Assembly (NCBI RefSeq): GCF_900111325.1
Contig: NZ_FOGW01000005.1
Location: 124,001-188,000, forward strand
Reading direction: 5' to 3'
Origin: Lachnobacterium bovis
GTDB taxonomy: Bacteria; Bacillota; Clostridia; Lachnospirales; Lachnospiraceae
DNA length: 64,000 bases
The notes under the pieces are model-generated. The model had not been told where the DNA came from and made no database searches. It worked only from the letters and a program-made list of their open reading frames with translations. Of the stretch, positions 7,528 to 15,879 are shown piece after piece. Position numbers and translations under genes: made by a program. Positions within the stretch are counted from its first letter, which is position 1; the number at the start of each line of letters is the position of its first letter.

Positions 7528-10332
7528 TTAATCATTACTTCTAGACGATAATCCGGATGGGTTTATACTATCAGCTTTATTAGCTAACATTCCGTTTAAA
7601 TCTCCACCTGTTAAATAGTATGACATTATTCTTTGAGCAACAGCCGCAGCATTGTGAGATGAAAAACCGTGAGCTATTCTTGTAGCTATTGTAATCTTTG
7701 GTTCTTCAAAAGGCGCATAACCAACGAATAAACCATGATTAGGGTGTCCTGCCTGTTGTGCTGTTCCAGTCTTTCCTGCAACGCTAATTGGAAATCCCTT
7801 AAAGCAATCTAATGTCGTAATAACTTGATTCATACCATTATGAATTGCAGTCCATTGTGTTGATGATAGTGTTGATGAAATATCTGAAGATTTGCTTGTG
7901 TATTTCTTTAACACTTTTCCTTTTGAATTTACAATTTTATTCATCAACTTATATGTATATAATTTTCCTGATGTAATGGCTGTTACATATCTTGATAAAG
8001 AAACAGTTGTAAAGTTATTATTTGATTGTCCAATTGCAGCCATTACAGGATATTCTGTTGCAATTGCCGATGTATTTTCAGGAATTTCTATACCTGTTTT
8101 TTTATCTAAACCATAAATTTTGGCATATTTTTGTATTTTCTCAATACCCTTAGCATCATTATATGTACCCGTCATAGAGGCTAATCTATATCCAACCGTA
8201 TAAAAAAATACGTTACATGAATCTTTAATAGCTGTTGAAACATTTTCAGGACCATGTGCACTAGGATAAATCCAACATCTTGGTTTATTACTTACTTCAT
8301 TAAATACACCACCACAATTAATAACTGAATCAGGAGTTATAACATTTTCAGACATACCAGCTGTTGCTGAAATCATTTTAAATGTTGAACCAGGTGCAGT
8401 TCTTTCTTGTGTAGCATAATTATACAATGGTTTAGATAAATCAGAATTTAAAGCTGCATAATATTTTGAATCAACACCATTAGCTAATCTGTTGTTATCA
8501 TATCCTGGATAACTAACCATAGCAAGAATTTCACCGTTGTTTGGATCTGTAATTACAGTTGATCCAGTACAAGGTTCAAGTGCTAATTGAGCAGGTGTAA
8601 TTTCAATTTTATTTATCTTATCCAAAAGAAAATTAAATGGTGAAATTGTTCCATTTTTAAGTCCATTTAAAGTTCCTTCGTCTTGTTCTAAAATACCTTG
8701 TTCATACAATAAAACACAAACTTGTGTACCAGAGATTCTTCCTTCTTTTACTAAATATTGATAAACGATTTTAGTGAATCCTGTATTGTTTGATAATTTC
8801 TTTTGTACAAATTTACATAAAGCATCATAAACTTCATCTGAATTTGCATACTTCTCATCCACGTTTAATTTGCTAATATCAATCCATTGTTTTTTTATAC
8901 AATAAGATAAATATTCTTTTGGACTCAAATTACCTTCTCTCCATTTTTGATAAGTTGAATCATTTGAATCAATCTTACTTGTATCGATTACCTTGTCATT
9001 TTTTAATTCAGAAATTAAATATGTAAAGTAATCAAGAGTTTTTTCAGGCAAATTGTTATTAACTGCAGGTTTAGCACTTCTTAATTCATTATCAATAAGT
9101 GTTATACCTTCTTGAACGCCTTGATTTTTTATATCTCTTACTGCTTTTTCAGTATCTGTTGCATTTGGAGAATCAAATCGACTTGTATCAATTATACTAT
9201 TCTTTAAAAATGAAGCATAAACATCTTCTTTTGGAATAATTCCATTTCTAATTTCAGCATAAACTATACCAGCAATTTCTTGTTCAAGTAATTTGTAAGT
9301 TGCAATTTGTAAATCTTTGTCAACACTTAAATAAACATTATTACCTGCTTTAGCATCTTTTTTACTTAATTTTTTTGAAATTCGTCCTACGTTATCAACT
9401 AAAACAGTTTGTTTACCATTTATACCTCTAAGATATTTCTCATAATATTGTTCTATTCCGGCTTTACCGACTTCATCATTATTCGTATAAGATTTATCTT
9501 TTGAACTATAATCTTCGAACTCTTCGTTAGAAATTTTACCAGTATAACCAAGAATAGATGCAAAATATTCTGGATCATTATATTTCCTAATAGTTGCCTC
9601 TTCAATCGAAATACCTTTCAATTCCTGAGAATGCTCATTAATATATGCAACTGTTTCATCTGAAACATCTTTTGCAATAGTTGTTGAACGATATTTAGAA
9701 TATTTATTTGCAGATAATGCTACTCGTGCAACTATAATGTCATATTTTAGTTGTTTAGAATATGATTTGGGAATCTGATATAATTTGCTATAATAATTCA
9801 TTATTTGTTCAGCAGATGCTTTTGCAGTGTTAAATTTTAATTCTTTATTATACCCTAATTTAGAATAACTTCTTTCATGAAAAGTGTCTGCTAAAAAACG
9901 TTTTAATCTAGTTCCGTCTACTGTATAAACAAAATTTCCATCTTCATCCAAAACAATTTGATAATCATTCGACAATGTATCATTGTTCTTATGGATTTGA
10001 GTTATAACTTGCTTTAATTTTGAATTTAAAGATTTATTTCTGATTTTTGAATCAGACGATTCATCATTATCTGAAATTGTAACCGAATACGCTAATTCAT
10101 TGTAAGCAAGTAACTTTCCATTTCTATCATAAATGTTACCTCTTGCAGCTTCAACGGTTAATTCTTTTTTGATTTTTAATGAAAAGTCTTTCTGATATTT
10201 TTCACCATTGATAATTTGTAAAACAAAAAATCGTAAAAATAAAATTATAAATAAAAATGAAAAGAAAGTAGCTAAAACGGCAATACGTGAGTTAAATAAA
10301 TTTTGTAAATAATTTTTTATCTTTTTATTCAA
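7528..10332 (-). CDS. mrdA: Penicillin-binding protein 2 (elongasome transpeptidase)
   Basis: 934 residues. One N-terminal membrane anchor (about 17-40), a PBP dimer/pedestal region (about 50-320) and a transpeptidase domain with STFK at 649-652 (S649 acylated), SCN at 705-707 and KTG at 854-856. Ordinary PBP2 is about 630-700 residues. The excess is a ~230-residue insertion (about 355-585) of charged helices that splits the start of the transpeptidase domain, before TGSTVITDPNNGEILAMVSYP. Clostridial PBP2s often carry extra segments here, but its role is unknown. It starts with TTG at 10332, overlapping the mreD stop by 8 bp, with AGGAG 11 nt upstream. Partner of RodA. Confidence 0.93.
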   Translation of the reverse strand: MNKKIKNYLQNLFNSRIAVLATFFSFLFIILFLRFFVLQIINGEKYQKDFSLKIKKELTVEAARGNIYDRNGKLLAYNELAYSVTISDNDESSDSKIRNKSLNSKLKQVITQIHKNNDTLSNDYQIVLDEDGNFVYTVDGTRLKRFLADTFHERSYSKLGYNKELKFNTAKASAEQIMNYYSKLYQIPKSYSKQLKYDIIVARVALSANKYSKYRSTTIAKDVSDETVAYINEHSQELKGISIEEATIRKYNDPEYFASILGYTGKISNEEFEDYSSKDKSYTNNDEVGKAGIEQYYEKYLRGINGKQTVLVDNVGRISKKLSKKDAKAGNNVYLSVDKDLQIATYKLLEQEIAGIVYAEIRNGIIPKEDVYASFLKNSIIDTSRFDSPNATDTEKAVRDIKNQGVQEGITLIDNELRSAKPAVNNNLPEKTLDYFTYLISELKNDKVIDTSKIDSNDSTYQKWREGNLSPKEYLSYCIKKQWIDISKLNVDEKYANSDEVYDALCKFVQKKLSNNTGFTKIVYQYLVKEGRISGTQVCVLLYEQGILEQDEGTLNGLKNGTISPFNFLLDKINKIEITPAQLALEPCTGSTVITDPNNGEILAMVSYPGYDNNRLANGVDSKYYAALNSDLSKPLYNYATQERTAPGSTFKMISATAGMSENVITPDSVINCGGVFNEVSNKPRCWIYPSAHGPENVSTAIKDSCNVFFYTVGYRLASMTGTYNDAKGIEKIQKYAKIYGLDKKTGIEIPENTSAIATEYPVMAAIGQSNNNFTTVSLSRYVTAITSGKLYTYKLMNKIVNSKGKVLKKYTSKSSDISSTLSSTQWTAIHNGMNQVITTLDCFKGFPISVAGKTGTAQQAGHPNHGLFVGYAPFEEPKITIATRIAHGFSSHNAAAVAQRIMSYYLTGGDLNGMLANKADSINPSGLSSRSND

Positions 10333-10843
10333 TGTTCTTTGCTCTCCTCTTTTCTTCTTTTTCTATCCATTCATTTAATCTAACTAATAAGAAAAATACA
10401 AAAACTGTTACAATAGTTGAATAAACCATTTCTGGAACAATTATTGTTTTTAAATAGTAAAAATAGTCAAATCTTCGTCTTCCAATAAATACAAACAGAT
10501 ACAATGTTGTATTTAAAAGCCAATCTGATCCAGCTATTAAAATCAGAGGTAGATTAATATCATCTGGATAAAAATATTTTTTAAACAATCCATTTATATA
10601 TCCTATATACATATATAGCAATGTATTTAAACCTAAATAAGGTCCAAAGAAAATATCCACCAGTAGCCCTGAAAGGGCACCGATGAACATTCCTTCCCTT
10701 CTACCTCTCATAAAGCCAAATGTTGCTATAACAATTAATAAGAGGTTAGGAGCTATATCAGCAAATGCAATAGATTTACAAATGGTTGTTTGCAATACAA
10801 AACAAATTGATATAAGTAAAAATAAAGTTACTTTTCTTCGCAT
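10325..10843 (-). CDS. mreD: Rod shape-determining protein MreD
   Basis: 172 residues, five to six hydrophobic helices, weakly conserved as usual for MreD. Visible family features are ADIAPNLLLIVIATFGFMRGRREGMFIGALSGLLVDIFFGPYLGLN and a hydrophobic C-terminal half ending in a charged tail. It links MreC and the MreB filament to RodA/PBP2. An AGGAG site precedes the ATG. Its position between mreC and the PBP2 gene strengthens the call. Confidence 0.9.
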   Translation of the reverse strand: MRRKVTLFLLISICFVLQTTICKSIAFADIAPNLLLIVIATFGFMRGRREGMFIGALSGLLVDIFFGPYLGLNTLLYMYIGYINGLFKKYFYPDDINLPLILIAGSDWLLNTTLYLFVFIGRRRFDYFYYLKTIIVPEMVYSTIVTVFVFFLLVRLNEWIEKEEKRRAKNIE

Positions 10844-10855
10844 ATGCTATTTCTC

Positions 10856-11779
10856 CTATTTATTTTGGTTTTCGTTAGAATTATCTGTTTTGTTTTTGTT
10901 TCCAACATCACCTGTCTGTTTTAGATTCTTAATTACTAAAACATTTTCTATATGTGCAAAATCTACAGCAGGTGTAATAGTTCCTGATTTAGTAAGATTA
11001 TTTGAATCTTTTTCAATTTTATCAACATATCCAATTAAAATACCCTGTTGATACTGATCAGATACATATGAAGTTACAACAGAATCACCATTTTTAACTT
11101 TGTTATCTGAATCTCTTAATTCAGAAAAAGTTATTACACCATTTTTATTCATTTCTTTAATGCTACCACTTACATTGATATTATCATAAGTATTAGTAAT
11201 CATTCCACTAACATTTGATAAATCATTTATTACAGTTCTAACAGTTGAATAATTACGTCCAACATCACTAATAATACCAACTAAACCACCATCAGCTATT
11301 ACATTCATTCCTTTTTTGATTCCATCTTTAGAACCTCTATTGATTGTAAAAGTTGAGAACCAGTTACTAGAGTCTTTTGCAACAACGCTAGCAGCTATTT
11401 TATCGTAAGCTGGATATTTAGCATCTAAATTCAATAATTTTCTGTAGTTTTCAAGTTCGTATTTTTCAAGTTTAATTGTATTTAATTGTGTTCTTAAAGA
11501 ATACACTTTCTTTTTTAATTTTTTGTTTTCTTTTTGAACTTCTCTTAAAGTCTGTAAATCGTTTGCTTTTGATGTGGCCCATGAGCCAACACCATTAATT
11601 CCCTTCTGCATTGGAGTAAAAACGTATCCCGCAACAGAGTTTAAAGGTCCACCCGAAATATTTGCAACTAAGCTAAGAAAAATGGTACATATACAAACGA
11701 TTGTTATTCCCATTAAAATATACTTTGATGGAATAGACTGCTGTTTTTTATAACGATTACGTTTATGAGAATTCTTCAT
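10856..11779 (-). CDS. mreC: Rod shape-determining protein MreC
   Basis: 307 residues. A short basic cytoplasmic tail, one membrane helix (about 20-43), a coiled coil (about 78-118, rich in K/E/L heptads) and a double beta-barrel domain with VVAKDSSNWFSTFTINRG, GMNVIADGGLVGIISDVG, DSVVTSYVSDQYQQGILIGYV and VDFAHIENVLVI. The C-terminal tail is N/K rich. MreC spans the membrane and activates PBP2. It lies between mreB and mreD with ~12-bp gaps. Confidence 0.94.
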   Translation of the reverse strand: MKNSHKRNRYKKQQSIPSKYILMGITIVCICTIFLSLVANISGGPLNSVAGYVFTPMQKGINGVGSWATSKANDLQTLREVQKENKKLKKKVYSLRTQLNTIKLEKYELENYRKLLNLDAKYPAYDKIAASVVAKDSSNWFSTFTINRGSKDGIKKGMNVIADGGLVGIISDVGRNYSTVRTVINDLSNVSGMITNTYDNINVSGSIKEMNKNGVITFSELRDSDNKVKNGDSVVTSYVSDQYQQGILIGYVDKIEKDSNNLTKSGTITPAVDFAHIENVLVIKNLKQTGDVGNKNKTDNSNENQNK

Positions 11780-11791
11780 GACAACCTCTTT

Positions 11792-12805
11792 TTATAATTT
11801 TTCTTTTGGTATATATGTTAAGCTTTTATATTTTGGATCAGACACAATTTCTACTAAACCTCTAACAACTGAATCTTCTGGATTGTCAGCAGTATTAATT
11901 TTAATATTAGTAATTTGCTCGAATAATTTATCTAATCCCTGAATCATTGAGCTTCCGCCTGTAACATAAATTCCTGAATGGATAATATCTTTTGCTAATT
12001 CAGGTGGAGTCTTCTCTAAAATAACTTTAATTGCATTACAAATAGTTGTTAAATTAGATTGCATAGCTTCATATACTACATCAGAATTAATTTCTTTTTC
12101 AATTGGTAAACCAGAAACAACATCTCTACCAACAATAACTTTTACATTTTCTTCTGTTGGAGGAAGTGCAGAACCGATAGATTCTTTAAGAGCTTTTCCT
12201 GTTTTCTTACCAATTACTAGATTAAATTCTTTTCTGATGTATGAAACAATATCCTCATCAATTTTATTTCCACCAACATCTACTAATTCTTTTGATACAA
12301 TACCACCTAATGAAATAACAGAAATTTCTGTTGTTTCTGCACCGATATCAACAAGCATGATACCTGTAGGTTCGTTTACATCTAAGCCAAGGCCTACTGC
12401 TGCTGCAATTGGTTTCTTACATAATAAAACATTTTTTGGCTTACTCTTACTATTTTTAAATACTTGATAAAATGCACGTTCTTCAACTTTTGTTACAGCT
12501 GTTGGAATAGCCACAACAAATTCAGCATTTCTAAGTTTCATTTTCATTTTGCTTTCAAGATAATCAAAAATCATCTTCTGAAGATAATCAAATTCTGCAA
12601 TAACACCAGAAACTACTGGAAAGATAACTCTAATGTCTTCTGGTGCTTTTTCATACATTTCATATGCACTATCACCATACGCGTATAGTGTATTTTTATC
12701 TTTAACTGCAATTGTATTTTTTTCTTTTAAAACTTCACCTGTTGACTTGCAGAAAATTTTAAAATTGCAAGTACCAAGATCAATACCGTAGATATTATTG
12801 TTCAT
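11792..12805 (-). CDS. mreB: Divergent MreB-type actin homologue
   Basis: 337 residues, the MreB length, at the start of mreBCD. The actin-fold blocks are recognisable but altered. Phosphate-1 reads DLGTCNFK (9-16) where MreB usually has DLGTANTL. The block that normally reads I-E-E-P-M-A-A-A-I-G reads C-K-K-P-I-A-A-A-V-G (129-138), losing the acidic pair used in ATP hydrolysis. Phosphate-2 reads DIGAETTE (153-160) instead of DIGGGTTD. The adenosine block GIYVTGGSSMIQGL is near normal. It probably still scaffolds the elongasome, but ATP turnover may be weak. Locus position makes the family call secure. Confidence 0.92.
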   Translation of the reverse strand: MNNNIYGIDLGTCNFKIFCKSTGEVLKEKNTIAVKDKNTLYAYGDSAYEMYEKAPEDIRVIFPVVSGVIAEFDYLQKMIFDYLESKMKMKLRNAEFVVAIPTAVTKVEERAFYQVFKNSKSKPKNVLLCKKPIAAAVGLGLDVNEPTGIMLVDIGAETTEISVISLGGIVSKELVDVGGNKIDEDIVSYIRKEFNLVIGKKTGKALKESIGSALPPTEENVKVIVGRDVVSGLPIEKEINSDVVYEAMQSNLTTICNAIKVILEKTPPELAKDIIHSGIYVTGGSSMIQGLDKLFEQITNIKINTADNPEDSVVRGLVEIVSDPKYKSLTYIPKEKL

Positions 12806-12819
12806 TACGTTTCTCCCTT

Positions 12820-13509
12820 TTACTCTATGATTTTTTCTTCTTTAAAACTGAAATATCGATTATCGCCTATGATTATATGATCAATAACTTTTATACCTAG
12901 TAGATCACCACATTCTTGGACACGTTTAGTTATTCTTTTATCTTCTGTACTAGCTGTAGGATTGCCACTCGGATGATTGTGTATCATTACAAGGGCAACA
13001 GCGTTTTTAGATAAAGCCTTCTTGAAAATTTCTCTAGGAGATACAAACGCAGAATTAACACATCCAATGGATAAATGTTCATCTCCTAAAAAATTACATG
13101 CTGTATCAAAATATGCAACAAAAAAATGTTCTTCATCTTTATGACGAAGTTGTTCCATATAATAATTAGCAATAGAAAGCGGACTATTCATTTTTAAATT
13201 ATAGCCACTTTTGGTTTTAGAAATTCTTCTAGAAAGTTCTGCAATAGCTTTAATCTGAATAGCTTTTACTTTTCCAATTCCTGGAAATCTACATAATTCA
13301 TCAACCGTAAATTCATAAATATTCAAAATATTATTTTGCTTTCCAGATAATATTTGATGAACAACTTCGACAGCTGACAATTCTCGATTTCCAGTTCTTA
13401 TAATAATTGATAACAATTCACTATCAGTTAAAGCATGTGCACCTAAATCCAAAAATTTTTCATAAGGTCTATCGGATTTCGGTAAGTTTTTCAATTTTAC
13501 ATGATTCAT
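12820..13509 (-). CDS. radC: RadC/YeeS-family JAB-domain protein
   Basis: 229 residues. An N-terminal helix-hairpin-helix region (FPGIGKVKAIQIKA, about 75-88) is followed by a JAB/MPN+ metal-site domain: the HNHPSG block at 177-182 with H177, H179 and S181, and D190 in TASTED, plus EEHFFVAYFD at 126-135. The biochemical role is unsettled; the old DNA-repair assignment is doubtful. Gene order radC-mreB is conserved in Firmicutes. It is the first gene of the shape operon, with a candidate promoter just upstream at 13534-13562. Confidence 0.93.
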   Translation of the reverse strand: MNHVKLKNLPKSDRPYEKFLDLGAHALTDSELLSIIIRTGNRELSAVEVVHQILSGKQNNILNIYEFTVDELCRFPGIGKVKAIQIKAIAELSRRISKTKSGYNLKMNSPLSIANYYMEQLRHKDEEHFFVAYFDTACNFLGDEHLSIGCVNSAFVSPREIFKKALSKNAVALVMIHNHPSGNPTASTEDKRITKRVQECGDLLGIKVIDHIIIGDNRYFSFKEEKIIE

Positions 13510-13533
13510 TATATATAATTTACTCTCTTGGAT

Positions 13534-13562
13534 ATTATATACTTTATGAAATCATCTCAAAA
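13534..13562 (-). promoter_or_regulatory. Candidate sigma-A promoter for radC-mre operon
   Basis: Minus strand: TATAAT at 13534-13539. Upstream, TTTTGA lies at 17-bp spacing (13557-13562), or TTGAGA at 15-bp spacing. It falls in the only gap of more than 60 bp between the PLP-enzyme gene and radC. No terminator was seen for the upstream operon, so read-through may also feed the operon. Confidence 0.6.
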
Positions 13563-13574
13563 TTACATTTAATT

Positions 13575-14873
13575 CTAACACACTTTATCTATATTAACAA
13601 GTTTTCGTGCATAAAGTTTTTGAAGTGACATCATTATACCTAATTTTGCATGATACCAAGTTAATCCACCCTGGAAATAAACTGCATACGGTGGTTTAAT
13701 AGGTCCATCTGCTGATAATTCGATAGATGAGCCTTGTACAAAAGCACCTGCTGCCATGATTACATCGCTATCATAACCAGGCATTGCCCATGGTTCAGGT
13801 GTAACAAAGCTATCAACTGGAGCTGCTGCTTGTATACCCTCACAAAATGCAATCATTTTATCTTTATCTAAAAATTCAATAGCTTGAATAATGTCGTGAC
13901 GACTTTCTGATCCGTTAGGCACAACTTTAAATCCAAGTTTTTCATAAATATTAGCTGCAAAAATAGCACCTTTTAAAGCACCACTAACAACAACTGGAGC
14001 TAAGAATAAACCTTGATAGAATGATTGAATTACTCCTAATGAAGCACCTACTTCTTTTCCTAAACCTGGAGAAGTTAATCTATAAGCGGCATTTTCAACA
14101 CATTCTTTCTTTCCAGCTATATATCCGCCAATTGGAGCAAGTCCACCACCTGGGTTTTTAATTAATGAACCGACTATCATATCAGCACCAACTTCTGTTG
14201 GCTCTTTGTCTTCTACAAATTCACCATAACAATTATCAACCATACAAATTATATCTGGTTTAATATTTTTAATAAAAGAAATTAACTCTCCTATTCTATC
14301 AACAGATAATGTTGGTCTTGTTTGATATCCTTTTGAACGTTGGATAGTTACCATTTTTGTTTTTTCATTTATAGATTTTTTAATATTATCGTAGTCAAAA
14401 GATCCATCTTCTAAAAGATCTACTTGTTTGTATGTAATACCATATTCAGCAAGTGAACCTTTTGATTCTCTGATACCAATTACTTCTTCAAGTGTATCAT
14501 ATGGTTTTCCAACAGGTGATAATAATTCATCTCCTGGGCGAAGGTTTGACATAAGGGCTAGTGCTAGAGCATGTGTTCCACATGTGATTTGTGGACGAAC
14601 TAAAGCATCTTCTGCTTTAAAGCAATCTGCATATACTTTTTCTAATGTATCTCTACCTATATCATCATATCCATAACCTGATGATGAATTAAAACATTCT
14701 GCACTTACTTTATTTTTTTGCATAGCATTAATTACTTTTAATTGATTTAATTCAGCTATACGATCAATATTTTCAAATCTTTCTTTTAAGTCTTGTTCAA
14801 TACTATTTGTAAAATTAAATACTTCCTTAGAAATACCAAGTTCTTCGTAGTATTTTTCTAATAAGTTTTGCAT
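13575..14873 (-). CDS. YnbB-type PLP enzyme (methionine gamma-lyase-like, 'aluminium resistance' family)
   Basis: 432 residues. Fold type I PLP enzyme of the Cys/Met-metabolism superfamily subgroup typified by Bacillus YnbB. Landmarks: SGYGYDDIGRDTLE (66-79), the cofactor loop QITCGTHALALAL, MVDNCYGEFVE with the Asp that contacts the PLP nitrogen (D213), and GSLIKNPGGG with the likely Schiff-base lysine K239. Substrate is unproven; automated labels of methionine gamma-lyase or aluminium resistance are transferred by similarity. It follows miaA by 25 bp; the ynbB-miaA neighbourhood is also seen in Bacillus. Confidence 0.85.
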   Translation of the reverse strand: MQNLLEKYYEELGISKEVFNFTNSIEQDLKERFENIDRIAELNQLKVINAMQKNKVSAECFNSSSGYGYDDIGRDTLEKVYADCFKAEDALVRPQITCGTHALALALMSNLRPGDELLSPVGKPYDTLEEVIGIRESKGSLAEYGITYKQVDLLEDGSFDYDNIKKSINEKTKMVTIQRSKGYQTRPTLSVDRIGELISFIKNIKPDIICMVDNCYGEFVEDKEPTEVGADMIVGSLIKNPGGGLAPIGGYIAGKKECVENAAYRLTSPGLGKEVGASLGVIQSFYQGLFLAPVVVSGALKGAIFAANIYEKLGFKVVPNGSESRHDIIQAIEFLDKDKMIAFCEGIQAAAPVDSFVTPEPWAMPGYDSDVIMAAGAFVQGSSIELSADGPIKPPYAVYFQGGLTWYHAKLGIMMSLQKLYARKLVNIDKVC

Positions 14874-14898
14874 TGTGTGTTCCTTTCTTTGATAAAAC

Positions 14899-15852
14899 TT
14901 ACTCTATGATCTGTTTACTTTTAAGTTTATTTATTATATATTCGAGTATTTTATCATCATTGTAATTATATATATTTTTATCAAGCCATTCTACACTTTT
15001 TTCACGTCTAAACCATGTTAATTGTCGTTTAGCAAAATGTCTTGATTCTTTCTTAATTAATTCTTTTGCATGTTCTAAACTATATTCTCCATCTAAATGA
15101 TGTAATATTTCTTTATAACCGATACCTTGCATAGATATCATATCACAGGTATATCCTTTATCTTTTAAAAAGATTACTTCATCTAACAAACCTTTATCAA
15201 ACATTATATCAACACGCTTATTTATTCTGTTATATAAATTTTGTCTATCATCATTTAAAACAAAATAGATAAAATTATATGGCGATTCTTTTTGTTTTTC
15301 TTTTTCATTATGTTCGGATATAGGATAACCATTTATTTTATAAAACTCAATTGCTCTAATTACTCTTTTAGTATTATTAGGATGAATTTTGTTATATGAT
15401 ACTTCATCTATATCTTTTAACATTTCATGTAATTTTTCTGCGCCATATTCATTTGCATAATGGGTTAAATAATCCCTATATTCGGTATTTGTTTCTTTTT
15501 CATCTGAAAATTCAATATCATATAATAATGCCTGAATATAAAAGCCTGTTCCGCCAACCACAACAGGAATTTGGTTGTTTGAATAAATTTCATCAAGTGC
15601 TGTTAAGGCCATTTCTTTAAATTTGACAATATTAAATTCTTCATCTGGTAGCAATTCATCAATCAAATAATGTTTTACACCATCCATCTCTTCTTTAGTA
15701 ACTTTAGCTGATCCTATATCCATATATTTATAAATTTGCATTGAATCAGCAGATATTATTGCTCCATTTATAGCATGGGCTAATTTAATTGATAAATCTG
15801 TTTTACCGACTGCAGTTGGGCCAGTTAAAACAATTAAAGGTTTTTTATTCAT
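14899..15852 (-). CDS. miaA: tRNA dimethylallyltransferase MiaA
   Basis: 317 residues from the ATG at 15852. Transfers a dimethylallyl group to N6 of A37 in tRNAs that read codons beginning with U. The P-loop GPTAVGKT is at 11-18, then SADSMQIYKYMDIGSAK, the VVGGTGFYIQALLY block, RVIRAIEFYKINGYPIS, the insert domain, and RHFAKRQLTWFRRE near the C-terminus. A TTG nine bases upstream (15861) would overlap the AAGGAT ribosome binding site, so the ATG is preferred. It lies 27 bp after mutL. Confidence 0.95.
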   Translation of the reverse strand: MNKKPLIVLTGPTAVGKTDLSIKLAHAINGAIISADSMQIYKYMDIGSAKVTKEEMDGVKHYLIDELLPDEEFNIVKFKEMALTALDEIYSNNQIPVVVGGTGFYIQALLYDIEFSDEKETNTEYRDYLTHYANEYGAEKLHEMLKDIDEVSYNKIHPNNTKRVIRAIEFYKINGYPISEHNEKEKQKESPYNFIYFVLNDDRQNLYNRINKRVDIMFDKGLLDEVIFLKDKGYTCDMISMQGIGYKEILHHLDGEYSLEHAKELIKKESRHFAKRQLTWFRREKSVEWLDKNIYNYNDDKILEYIINKLKSKQIIE

Positions 15853-15879
15853 TTTAATCAATCCTTATTGTTATTTATT

